A stretch of DNA of 64,000 bases from Marsupella aquatica (Eukaryota > Marchantiophyta): the NCBI GenBank assembly GCA_973895155.1, contig OZ316897.1, positions 13,702,001-13,766,000 on the forward strand, in the 5' to 3' direction. Positions within the stretch are counted from its first letter, which is position 1. Every line of letters starts with the position of its first letter. The notes beneath the pieces are model-generated. The model saw only the letters and a list, made by a program, of their open reading frames with translations. It had not been told where the DNA came from and did not search any database. Below, piece after piece: positions 33,501-45,185 of this stretch. A program made the position numbers and the translations under genes.

Positions 33501-35064
33501 AAAATTAGCTTTGACGAAGCAAGTACAGAAGTGTGCATTCGTTCTCCCTGTTTGTTAGTGGTCAGTTAGACGAAACCATGAGAGTCACGATACGGCGAGG
33601 AAAGTGGGCCAGGCTAGCCAGGAACATTCTTCTCGAACAGGTAGGTGACTGGTATTTGTAAGACATAAGAAATTTTGCCTCGTTGTCTTTTGAAGAGTGA
33701 CGTCCTTCACCGCCTTTGCCGCAGGTGGGTGGCTTCTATAATCGAACTTCTGGGACTGGGTCACGGGTTACACAACATGCATGTTGCGTTATTTGGTGGG
33801 ACATGGCCCTTGATCATGCAGGTCTCTCATTGAAGCTACCAGCATCCTTCTGTCGCTCCTTGCCTTTCACTGCATGTATCAGTCCCATGAAGTCATATTC
33901 GAGGTGACGTGTTGCCTGTCGTTGTCCCATTAAGTCTTATGTGAGCAGAGACATGACACCTAGACGTTTCGTCGTTCATCTTTCTCGTCCTGGCTGTTCC
34001 ATTGCGACTTCAATGTCGCACATACATCATGTTCTGGATGCAACCAGGACGGTTAACCATATGATCCCAATATACACCCAAAGAGCGAGAGTCCGGGAAC
34101 GAACCGTAATTGCTCCAATGACAACTGCATATCACGACATTCCTCCCCACTGATATACTTCGATTGTATTAGCCTTTGCACCAGATACTCGGAAACGAAA
34201 CCCTGAATCTCCGAAGGTGTCGATTGCAAATCAGGAGAATACACAATAGGTAACAATCTCTACTTACATTAGTGACGCTCCTTGGGAGTGATATTATTCC
34301 TGGCTTGTTCGCAATCATATAGCCACAGATCACAGATCACAGATCACCCGTACTAGAATTGAGTGCATAAGAAGGGAAAGACACCCAGCAGTAAACATAG
34401 AAACAGAACAAATCGTATGAATAAATGGTTCGGTAGTAGACAAGGGAGACATTGTGTCGAGGATATCTGTCTATTGATGAGTTCAGTTGAGCTGGGATTC
34501 ACCAACTGTCAACTTCCTCCTATACATAAGGCACAATTTGGAATCTACAGCCACAGCGAAATTCCAAGGACCAATTCAGAGTGAAGATCCTTCCATTATT
34601 TTGTCCTGCCAGTGACGTTTGCACTGTAATAAAGCGGGCGGGCCGGTGTTTCGAAGTATGTACCACTTCAAGTAGTGCCAAGCATCCAACCTGATTCGTA
34701 ATAGTATCCATGCAGTGTGGATCCGGTGAGATTACGTCAATTCCTGGGCATTTGAGGCCACTAATTACACTCGCGAATCTGCAGGTGGTGGCAATTCTCC
34801 TATTTGTACAGGTGGAAACATATCCGTCCAGCACAGGCTGCTCGAAGAAGCTTTCTGTTATCTCGTACTTACAACTCCACACACCATCTCCAACAAGGAA
34901 AACTGGCTCGGCACTCCTGTTTGCAGAATGAACGCCGATAAGGGTGGATGACCTGTCTACTAACTATTTGATTACTAAAGCCGATTCGGACCCCATGCAC
35001 TTATTCAACTGTGCAATTTATCCTTGAATTCTTCACTCGTAGATGAAGTAAAGTCATTCAATTT
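30559..35064. other. Intergenic region between the convergent PIFI-like and dehydratase genes
   Basis: It contains both 3' UTRs. No protein family is recognised in the open frames, the longest being 143 residues on the minus strand at 31957-32388, without introns or motifs. There is a poly-G tract near 31426-31440. Near 31620-31710 a segment with GGCAGGTGATGACTCTTTTGAT is loosely duplicated. CACAGATCACAGATCACAGATCAC-type 9-mer repeats occur at 34324-34347. Undetected non-coding RNA genes cannot be excluded. Confidence 0.4.
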
Positions 35065-38000
35065 TTACGATGATGGGGGTTTGCAATCCATGGGGTAACT
35101 CCCCAACACTCTAAGAAAAGTTGCAAATTCCTGCCACATCCACAACAGAAATCCGGCCTCAGCTTCCAGAACAGTTGTCGGCCACGTACTCAGATTATAA
35201 ACAGTCTATCCTTCACACCCACACTAGTCTAACCCTCATCATCACTGTCCTTTGCACAAGAAAGCCGCTCAGTGAATTTTCAGTTCAAAACTCCCATACA
35301 AAATTCTAGACATATCACTTGTACTTACTTGTAAATGACCCAATGCATTTTGTGCTCGTGGGTCAGCCATAGAGGCTTCGAAATCAATGTAAAAGAGATA
35401 GTCAAAATACCTGCAAGAGAATTCAGGTCAGGACGGACTGCTTCCGATCATTTGATCCGGTCAATTGTTATGGGTCCCAACCCCCTAGTTTACAGTTTTA
35501 ATCTACTCAACTTTTTAAATTAACTTGAAAGCCAAACATGTACTTCCCTGGATCAAAGAGCAATTCAGCACAGTCATGTCTAACTGAACGAAAGAAACTA
35601 AGTATCTAGAACCGTGAGCTTAATACAACTAGAGAAAGACTTACTTGGCAGATCCAGTATTGCTGTCATCAACCACGCGCAAGGGTTTTCTTCTTTGAGG
35701 GCGACTTTCAATCTGCGCACAGAAGTTTGTTATAATTTACTGAAACAGGCTTGTAAGGTGCAACTATTTGACTCACCATGAGATGGTATTACACTAAAAC
35801 AGCTGGCGAAAGAGATGAGAAATAGCCTTCAAGAATGGAAGGCATGGAATACAAAACTCATCAGGATGGACAATTCGCTTCCACTACTTCAACCAACTCC
35901 CTCCCTATCAAGAGAAGCCTTCACCCACCCACAAGACGGAAAATACCAAACGCGCTCGACTTGGGGGATCTCGTCACAACACCGACAGATTATGTAAATC
36001 AGGACAAAGTGCTGCTCACCTTTGTCAAGTTGATGCCCCTTAGTGCAAAAGCTGAGAGCGCCTTAAATAGTACCCCTGGGCCCTCTTCTAGAGTGAAAAC
36101 AATACTTGTCTGCATAAACACATCACGTAAAACTTGGGTTCAGTCCAAATGAGTTCCCGACACAACTTCGAGCAACTATGAAAAAGAGACAGCCTCAGGC
36201 TGGGTCATCACCGCTGCTAACAGCCAATTCCGATGTAATCTGCAGAACTCCTGATTCATACATGTCGTTACTCTCTCGTAGACAATCTGTCACTTACCTT
36301 GAACGGTCTATCAGTCCTTGGAATAATAGGCTCCCTCGCGAGCATCAGGAATCGTGTCACATTGTCTGAGTCATCCTGTTCAAAATTTGCCACAAAATCT
36401 CAGGTCAATGCAAGCCAGAGACATATTGCATTCGTCCACTACAGCTCTTGTGGTACGCAGCAAGAGAGTGGAACAAAGAATCTCACAAAAACCTGGGATC
36501 AGTCAAATTCAATACCCTGAAGACAAGATTACATCAGGATTTCCCGAATTCAGGTACCTGAATGCCATCTGCGAGAATGGCTAAGCCATAGATTTCAGCT
36601 GCTCGAGCACTCGCTACAGCGCCAGTGTCCCGCATATTATTGGCAGCAATGAACTGCAAAAGGCAGACGGTTTCATTAAAATAACTTCCTCGAACGACCC
36701 CAATGAACAACTTAGCTTTGGGAAGCGTGACGACATCAAGACACAGAACGATCTTCATACTGGTATCTACTGTGAGGACCTAAATAAGCCCAGTCTACAT
36801 TACAAAGCACAAAGTTTACCTGTGCAGCACCGGCTGTGTCATCGACGGCCTCTCGTGTAACGCCTAGCTTTGACAACGTATTTTCGCATTGGGCCAAGGC
36901 CTGCAGTCCGTTAACATCGTAGTTACTATCCATACCTCCAGATCTCCAGCCCAAACTTCAACAACCGTGAAGCTTCAATCATTCAAATTGAGTGCACGCA
37001 AAGGGAGAATCTCACCTGTTGATGACTGACAACCCTTTTCAACTCCGTCACTGGAACGCCAGGAATTGCCATGAGGCAATGATGTACAGCTAGTTGTACT
37101 TCACCCACAATGTGCAGGCGGTGACGGAGAAGAAGATCGTAATTTCGATGTATGCTTCCTCCCAGAGAATTCTCAATTGGCAAAACAGCTCTGTCGACTA
37201 GCCACAATTCCACAGCCTGCCAACGAAAGGGGAGAACATCAGACCCCCATACAGAAGGCTCCCAGGATTCATAGCTGCCAGGATTCATCTGCTATTAACT
37301 ATCCCACAAAGAGAATGCCGTCAATACCTGGAAAGTGGCATCGAACTGTTCACACGGAACAGGCTCGCAGTTCGGGTAAGCCTTCGCAGCTGCAGCTTCA
37401 CTGTAAGCACCGGGAACACCCTGCCCGAGTAAACAATAGAACTGGTCAGCAAAGATCCGAAATAAGCAGTCACATGCTCTACGAGACGACTGACGTCAAG
37501 CCCGGCTACTAGAGGTATTCAGTACATGCTTTGTCAGTCTCGAAGAACAAATCTGACTTGCGACAAGGACAATTCAGATTACTAAACTACACATAGTATG
37601 CTCAATTGTGGAAGATCACTGGGGCCACTTCACAAAAGACACGTACTTGATACGCCACTCGCAGCTGAGATCCGTGCCGGGGCTGCAGTGCCAAATCTGT
37701 GACGGACAAGGGCTCTGTTCAAAGCACACACAAGTCGAATAAGCACTCTCTTATTGCAGCAGACACCCAAAAGAATACGAATTTGTCCCATGACAATTAA
37801 AAATGCTTTGCTAGGCGAGAAGGCACGCGCTTCGGGGTTGAGGCAAGAGAAGATCACACACTTGGCAGAGTAAGCAGGTCTCGAGTAGTGGTCAAAGCCC
37901 CATTTGCTAAGGTGGCCAGTTCCTGTATAGCCTTCTCCTCTTCCAGCTGTGTGTTCACCCACTGACTAGACAAGACGGCGCACGAGCTCTGCCACTGAGC

Positions 38001-38240
38001 ACCTCGCCCCGCCAGGGGATCCAAATAAGGTGAGCCTCCGGAGGCCCAGGTGACTTCCCCGCTAGCATTGTAGGCTGCTCGGCACACCTCCCGATTGTAG
38101 CCTTCCTCCTGTTTCACCCCATGGCGCAGCAATTTCACAGCCTTCTTGGCCGAAGGTGAAGAGGCAGGATCCGGAGATGCAACGGCTCCTCCCTTGGCGA
38201 ACAGAGCGGAATCCGCGAACCTAAGACTTGAGCAAGCCAT
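35065..38240 (-). CDS. ADT: Arogenate/prephenate dehydratase, plastid-targeted, 11 exons
   Basis: This enzyme converts arogenate (or prephenate) to phenylalanine (or phenylpyruvate), the last step of plastid phenylalanine synthesis. Exons on the minus strand: 38240-37860, 37682-37647 (36 nt), 37420-37328, 37216-37016, 36900-36820, 36653-36558, 36375-36298, 36109-36020, 35712-35645, 35410-35329 and 35130-35065. They join to 423 residues with GT-AG introns. Residues 1 to about 125 are a variable transit region. The dehydratase domain starts [17 protein letters not shown] (about 134) and has [27 protein letters not shown] and the catalytic TRF motif in DNVTRFLML (about 303-305). The ACT regulatory domain follows from about 323, with [11 protein letters not shown] and the ESRP phenylalanine-site motif (about 354-357), and the end is VLGSYPMD. 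Start choice: ATG at 38240 in GCCATGG; one at 38273 would add 11 residues. Preference for arogenate or prephenate cannot be read directly. Confidence 0.95.
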
Positions 38241-40400
38241 GGCGCAGACTCTGAATGTATGGTAAAATCTCAATCGAACAAAACCCCGAGTGGTGAAGGA
38301 TTAACACTACAGTACCCTAACAACCTGCACTGCCAACCCTGCGCGTCTGCCACCCTTGCTCTTCAATTTCCACTCCGCGATCGAGCGAGACGGAAAGTTC
38401 AGCACAAGAAAATGAGTTCGGAGCAACACACTGGTGAAGACTCACATATACAGAGAATGCTCGTCGGTATGAGGTAGCTAACCCTCTCTCGCCTCTGCTC
38501 TGTCACGCAGAAGGACAGAAACGGGAAGGAATGATGCAGTTCTCTAGCTAGCCACCTGCGAAATGCCTATCACGAACGCCCTTTATTGTCCTAAATAACG
38601 CCCCGAAGCCCGGGAACAAGGAGGCAGAAAACGAGAGTCCCGCATTGGCTGGGCCGATCAGTAAATCGACCGCACAAAAGCGAAACCGCTTCCACGAAAA
38701 GTCAATCAAATCAATCACCCCACAACGGCACGGAACTCCTCAGGTGCGCGCAGAACACCCCCAATGCGTTCGATGTGCGGTCGCTCAGCTCCGGTGCGCT
38801 CTGCGTGATCGCGTCGTTCCTGGGAGACGGTGGTGGTGGCACAGCCGCTGCTGCTGCAGCTCTGCGCTCACTTTGTTACAGCCCCCGAACTTCTGTCCAC
38901 GAAAATCAAAAGCTGCCTCACCAGCGCGGCACCGGCACTAGAAAAAGCAAAAAGAATCCCTCCCTCAGACGCACTGGCAGTGTCCGCAATGCAGCAGCAA
39001 GTGCACGAGCTCACCGTGGCACCCAAGCAATCAAACCCTCCAAACAAACCACAGCCCGCCCTCGATCACCATAAACAAACACCACAGCTCCCCCGTCGCT
39101 TGCTAATTCCACACTCACACGCTCTCAATCACGTCCCGTCCAGCCACTTATCGCAACCGCACCAGACCACAGATCCCAGCTGGAGCAGCTTTCAACCCAA
39201 GGGACACAGAGAGAGACAGTTTCGAATCAAGTACGAGAGGAGGGGAGAAGAGGAGAGGGATCGATCAAAAAGCGAACACCATTAAAGAAGACAGAAGCAG
39301 GAGGAGGAGGAGGAGGAGTGTGGAGATGGAGATGGAGGTGAATGGAGCCGCGTAATAGTAGTAGTAGTAGTAGAAAGCGGAGTAGTCGAGAGATTCTGAG
39401 GGGCAATAATAAAGTGCTCTGAAGAAACGGAGGGCGGGGCGCGGTGCAGCAGAGGGGGTCAGAGGTGTCAGTCCGGATGGCGCCGGACGAGGGAGACGAC
39501 CTATTCTAGTCAAGACCAGGACAAGCGCGACCTAGTAGTGTAGACTGCAGAAGCGAGGCTACAGACGTTCTAGGAGGGAGCGGGGTCAGCAACACGGCCT
39601 AGGCCGAGGAGTGGGGGCCAGTAGGCCGGACCCGATAAACGACCTATTCTAGGACATAGGATGAGGAGGGAGTCCTATTGTAGTAGTGTTACTGGTGTGT
39701 GATATTTATATGGGTGAGGATACGTTCTAGTAGGGAGCGGGGTCAGAAGGAGGGTCTAGGCCGTGGAAAGGGGGCCGGGTGGGGAGGAACTTGCTCTGAA
39801 GGGCCAGGCAGGCGAGGCCGGGACGGATGAGGAAGGGGAGCAGACACGCATGTCAAAGAGCGAAATGACAGAGGGACAGTCAAGGCTTGGGAGGGGAATA
39901 GGGACTTATCGGGGTTTCGCACTGGACCGGATCGTCCCGCAGTCTCGTCGTCGCTGCTGACCCAAAGTAGGGTTCGTTTGTCAGGAGAAACATGGCGTTT
40001 CGCAGGGGAAGCTGGACAGAACGGGACTGGAACGAACCAGACCGGATCCTCGTCCTTCGATCCGCCGACCCTGAGATCCGCTCCTCCGTCTTGAACCAAA
40101 GTGGTTGGTTCGTTGGGTTGGTGGGTCAACAGGGACATGTCAAGGTTTAGCCCGGGACGGGACGGGACGGCAAGGGAAGGGAGGGGACGGGAGTGCAAGA
40201 CGGGATCCTCCCCCCCTGTTGAACGAATAATTTGTTGGCTGGGTTAGTTTGTTGGCTCGTGGAGGACCGCCGTGCTTTACATCGGAGGGGTGCCTGGATC
40301 GGCTTCGGTAATACGCATTGAGTTTGGTAGCACATGGTGAGGGGAACCGATTGTGGTGTGAACAGAGGCTCATGATTGCTTTAATTATTAAGTGTAACAC
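38241..40400. other. GC-rich, simple-sequence-rich region upstream of the dehydratase
   Basis: About 38.3-39.3 kb is probably the promoter and 5' UTR of the minus-strand dehydratase gene. Triplet runs stand out: (AGG)n near 39299-39318 and (AGT)n near 39356-39373. Around 39.5-40.2 kb the words GGGACGG, CTATTCTAG and GGGGTCAG recur. Overlapping GC-rich open frames here in several frames show Ser/Pro/Arg bias and no domain; I do not call them genes. Confidence 0.45.
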
Positions 40401-40859
40401 TAGTTTTTCTCGTTTTCTGTGCAAACGCTGTAGCTTATTGATCTTCGGTTGCATAGAGTCATAGAAAGGCCCATCATATTTTTCCTAGACTCAAATGAGT
40501 GTGCCAGTTTCAGGCTAAACCTAGGCTTCTAGGCTTGAGACAAAGGGAGGGGCTGGTGTGAGGAACTCAATCAATGAGACCGCAACCAAAATCGGCCTAA
40601 ACTCCAGCCCCACAAAAGTTTGAAGTAACCAATAGTTTAGACCAGCTCTATACTTCGGCCACAGCCATTGATATTCCAACTGCCGTGTAGGCTGCGACGG
40701 TATCTTCTGTTTAATAGATAGTCTCTAAGTCAAATTTCCTTGGAAACCTCAATAAATGCAATTCCTTTCAGGTACTTTAATCAATACTTCATTATTTTTA
40801 GTGCAAACCTAACTACCACTATGGTAGCTATTTGAAGACCACAAAAAAGTTTTATGCGT

Positions 40860-41330
40860 GAAGTTGGCTAATGGGGTGTGAATTGGCTAATAGTCCTGGT
40901 TAGTAGTCTCCCTATGGGTCTCTCCTTACATATGAATCTGGCTAAATCTGGCTAATTGACGACTAAAAGATAAAAGTGGTCAATACTTGAGTCGTGGCTA
41001 GATAGGAAACTGGACTACTAGTCTCTGGTTAGGAATCTCTCTATTGGGTCTCTGGCTAGATATGCAACTGGCTAATTAGGGACAAAAAGACAAAAGTGAC
41101 AAATACTTGAATCGTGTCAATGGGTCTGTGGTTACATGGGAGACTGGGCTAGTAGTCTCTGGTTAGATGTCTCCATATTGGGTCTCTGGCTAGATAGGAA
41201 AGTGGGTAATTTAGGGTAATTGAAAACAAAAAGATAAAAGTGATGAATACTTTGAGTCACGCTAATGGGGTCGCTGGCTCGATAAGAAACTGGCTAATTG
41301 AAGGTAAACGTGACGAATACTTTTAAGTGA
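40860..41330. repeat. Tandem array, about four units of about 125 bp
   Basis: Units share GGTTAGTAGTCTC/GGTTAGGAATCTC, TATTGGGTCTCTGGCTAGAT, AACTGGCTAAT, GACAAAAAGA.AAAAGTG and AATACTTGAGTCG in order. Divergence between units is moderate. No open reading frame runs through. Confidence 0.8.
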
Positions 41331-43317
41331 CATTGAATTTGTGTATTTTTCGACATTAAAAAAAGCTGAGACTGGGTCCGGTGGCTAAACACCGATTGGC
41401 CCGCATTCAAGAGTACACGGCCGGGTGTAACGCGAGCATTACGCACGCATTGTTATAATAAGAGGTACACAAGGTATGCCCAGTCGCAGTGGGCAACGTC
41501 GTCGAACCGCGGGCGGACTGGACGGCTTTAATTAACGGCGACGTCCTGTACCATACCATGCGCAAGTCATACCATATGCGATGCAATTTAGCACGTGTTC
41601 CAGGTTTTTGAGCTTCCGTAGCAATCGTCGCGCAGCCCTTGGACACAGACTACAGTCACCCCTCCATAATTCTTTAGTTCCTGTTTTTTCAGAAATTACT
41701 GGTCCGATGAACGACTCCTATGAACCTTGCCACCCGGATGGACCTCAGATAAACCTGACGTGTACTCAGATAGCACTGTCTTTGTATACAACGACTACAG
41801 GTATCAGATTCTCCTATACGAGAGGGAAACCCCCCCCCCCCCCAATTTTTCAATAGAGGAGAGGGACCCCCCTTCCCCTTCTCCGTGGAAAATACTAGAA
41901 TTTAGTTTTGGTGAATTTAGTTTATTTATTTATTTATTTATTTAGTTTTTTTTGTTTTTGGAGATCAGTGGTGAATTTAGTATTCCTCTCCATGCCAGGC
42001 TTTATCTTAGAGCCATGTGTGGCTTCCTAAGTCTTGAGGTGACTATCTGCTACATTGGTGAAAGCAATGACCATATTAGGGAGTCTCAAAACTAGTTGAG
42101 AAGTAGTCACCCATGTGAAAGTATGTTAGTCCATCAAAAGCTATGGACCGCCTAAATGGCAGTCGATAACTGTTACCAACTTTCGTTAACAGCTTTCAAT
42201 GGGGGCAGAGGATGACTGCCAAACCGTATGTATGTTTGAGATGCCCTATTGACATGCCACAACGTACCATGTACTCCGTTAGAAAACTTCTACAGTAGTG
42301 GTTAAATCTAATGTGCAACGTTTTGTTACTTCAATTCAGCCATCTCCCTGTTGTTTGGCTTGGTCCCTATTCCAAAAACATTTAAATTTAAGAATTGTAT
42401 TATATCCTCTCACTTCTGCTCACAATTCCACGTTGTCTCACAACGTTTTGTACCTGGGCTACAGGGTGCTGTACTGTAGGCATACCTAGTATACAATCAT
42501 TCTATTGGAAGAGTTATTGGAAATTCAACAATATTGTGAAAATGAATCCCTGGTGTAGTGGTATCTTTGCTTTCCTGGTATACATCAAAACCCAAGCATG
42601 TATTTTGCCACGTGGCATGTGCCCACAGGTTGGATTCACTTTCCATATCATGATTAACCCAATAATTCATTCACGGGGTGTTGTTCCTTGTAATGTGTGG
42701 CTGCTACTTTTTGGTGTGCAATTACCGCGACCATGTTGTTAGAACGTGTGCTATATTACTTAATTCACAATAGCTACTATCTTAGCATCCTATGACAACT
42801 GCACTATGACATATATTCCATATACTGTGACCATCTTGATGAGTCATAGGCGTGCCAACTTCCTGGTATTCCAGATGATCCACGATGCCCTTCTCCAACC
42901 TTCACCATTAATTCTAGCCCTCCTATGACCTAGCCTTCACCTGGCCCCCTGTTATTTCCTATGTACTAATAAGGGTTTATTTTTTCAAGTAAGGGCAAAA
43001 CCCTGCCATAGCCATGCAACTGGCTGTACTAAGGGCCTTGTCTTTTATAAAAGGTAGGATTCTGCACTTGAGGGAGCAATTAGGGTTACTCGTCCTCAGA
43101 CATGTTTCATTTTTTTTTTGCCTAAAGCAAAAAATGGCTCACTACTGGTTGTGCAGTTGCATGCTTATTCGGGTGGGCTTTCCCCTCCTCCTCCTCGCAG
43201 CGCACCTGCTCCCCCCCCAACACACACACACACGCGAGAAATCACACGCCAATCAAAGTCAGCTTTTTCTGTTTTCTCTTGGATAGTGTTTGTATATATA
43301 TTTATTTATTTATCTAT
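41331..43317. other. Intergenic, with simple repeats
   Basis: A poly-C run lies at about 41830-41843 and (TTTA)n at about 41919-41944. No gene is recognised. A short CACACACA run lies near 43220. Confidence 0.4.
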
Positions 43318-43565
43318 GTATGGAGGAGGAAGTTGTGTGTGGTCTAAAAATTTTTGCATGTATTTCTTGGGTTCTATTTTATTTTCTGTGTGTTGGAAGA
43401 GGGGGTGGGGGGCGGGTCGGAGGAGAGTATTTTTGTAGTAATCATGCATCCATGCAGGAGGAAGTTGATGAGTGGTCTAAAATTTGCATGTGTTTTTTGG
43501 GTTTTGTTTTTTGTGTGTTGATAGCGGGGTGGGCCGATCGGACCAGAATACTTTTTAGTCAACTG
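43318..43565. repeat. Diverged tandem duplication, period about 133 bp
   Basis: Positions about 43318-43450 and 43452-43565 share ATGNAGGAGGAAGTTG, GTGGTCTAAAA, TTTGCATGTRTTT, TTGGGTT, TTTTNTGTGTGTTG and GGGTGGG. Not obviously coding. Confidence 0.75.
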
Positions 43566-44262
43566 GGCAAGCGGCATAAATGGTAAATAGACTAGTACCG
43601 TAGTTGAAGGAGGTGCCAAATATACCATCTCTTGTAAACTAGATTCACCGTTAGACCTTGTACACACGGTCAAATCTGGCCTATCAGAACTTGGAGAATA
43701 CTCAGTAGCTATCCAAAAGTCTTTCTATGATTAGCAACGATCGTCACTGTTTGCCTTTTTGGCAAAAAAAATTCCAAATAAAATTATCGGTGGGAGGTTG
43801 GGAAAGGGATTGGGTCTATGGATGGAGGCCAATGTATTTTCTAGCGGCAAAAAATAGCTAGATTCCACCTCTCTATAGAATATTCGCCACTCTGGACAAA
43901 AAGTTGCTCGATTTTCTGTACTCCATTAGCTAGTTTCACACGTGGACACGTACCCAATGGACCAGAATCTAACCGTCAAAATTTAATCTAGAAAATTTAA
44001 ATATGGAGTATTATGTCCATAATAACTAGGTGACACTGCAAAAAGTGAGAAAACCCTGAAAATTAAGCTGACGGGCCAGCAGAATGAGGTCTCATGTGAT
44101 AGCTATATTTTTAGTATCTCCATCACAAGAGGTGACGTTAAGCACTAGCAAAAACTATATACAATGTTGGAGGGATATAGAAGGGAATAAGGGGGGTTTG
44201 GGGTTTATGGGTTGGAATAAAAATGAGTTGAGTATATTTAAATTGATTCTGTTTTTACCAGA
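43566..44262. other. Intergenic, no recognised gene
   Basis: AT-rich. The words ACCCTGAAAATTAAGCTGACGG and CAGAATGAGGTCT at about 44053-44090 recur diverged at about 46078-46125, indicating a further dispersed repeat. Confidence 0.4.
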
Positions 44263-44460
44263 GAGACATGGTTGTTTGGTAGCTCAGTTGAATAGTGACT
44301 CATAGATCTTGGGTTCAAATGTTATGAGTGACTTCCCTTGTTGTGGAGTCTCACAGATTTCCCCTCAAATGTTATGACTGACTTCCCTTTTTGTGGAGTC
44401 TCACAAATTTCCCCTTAAAATTACAACAAAACCTGAAGTTCCCAGTTTGGGGGGCATTAT
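44263..44460 (+). mobile_element. tRNA-derived SINE candidate
   Basis: It contains an RNA polymerase III internal promoter: box A TAGCTCAGTTG at 44280-44290 and a box B-like GGTTCAAATGT at 44312-44322, at tRNA spacing. The sequence around them cannot fold as a full tRNA (the arms after box B do not pair). The 50-bp body after box B is duplicated in tandem (44317-44366 and 44367-44418, unit AAATGTTATGASTGACTTCC...). This is typical of a decayed tRNA-related SINE. The 3' limit is uncertain. Confidence 0.6.
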
Positions 44461-44837
44461 AAAAATTGGTAGTGTTTATTGCCACAAGCATGTCATTACC
44501 TTTAAATATTTACGATCACGATTTGCTTAGTAATGAATGTGTAAGGTATTAGTGTCTCCATGTAACGTAATGCCTACATCTGCTTTTTGCATTTTGCCCA
44601 AAGACCACCCATACCCAACTCAGTCAAATGTTTAATATGGGGGACATTCTCTGTCCTTAAGTGCAAATTGCATACACAAAATCCTTCAGTTTTGAGGTAG
44701 TTTTGAGGTTTGGGAAGACTCTAGGCTTCACTTCATTCACCAATTTATGGGCCCACTAATGACAAAAAGTATCAGTAAATTGCAAGCAAAACACAAGGAT
44801 TAATGGGTTTAGGCTTAAAAATACCCTAAACAGTGCC

Positions 44838-45185
44838 TTTTTTCAGCAAAAGCATTTTTTGCTCACCCCATGTCGTGCAGGTGGGGGTTAATGGCCAAGA
44901 GTGGTTATTTTCAAAGACATTATGGAGATAATATTCAGATAACATGTAGCATTTTTCACCAAGAATATGTTTTGCTAACCCATGCTGTTTGGGCGGGGGC
45001 AAATGGTCAACACTGGTGGTTTTTGAAGACATTGTGGACATTATCTTCAGGTGGTAATTAGCATTTTTTCAGCAAAAGTAGCTTGCTCACCCATGCCATT
45101 TGGGCAGGCTAGGGGTGAATGGCTGACATTGGTGGGTTTGGAAGATACTGTGGACATTGTATTCAGGTCACACTTATAGTGTTTG
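44838..45185. repeat. Tandem array, three units of about 113 bp
   Basis: Each unit carries AGCATTTTTT.(C)A, GCTCACCCATG/GCTAACCCATG, TTTGGGCGGG or similar, AATGG(C/T)(C/T)(A/G)AC/ACACTGGTGG, then GACATTGTGGACATTATCTT, ending TTCAGGT. Units start near 44838, 44948 and 45060. Non-coding. Confidence 0.78.

Noticed and set aside
38645-39285. Overlapping GC-rich plus-strand open frames
   Set aside because: Several frames are open at once, with Ser/Pro/Arg bias and no domains; the region is the GC-rich upstream DNA of the dehydratase gene.
39265-39513. Minus-strand frame with runs of Tyr and Leu
   Set aside because: The runs are translations of (AGT)n and (AGG)n triplet repeats.
44280-44322. Possible tRNA gene
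   Set aside because: Boxes A and B are present, but the acceptor and T arms do not pair and the sequence continues into a duplicated non-tRNA body; a SINE explains it better.
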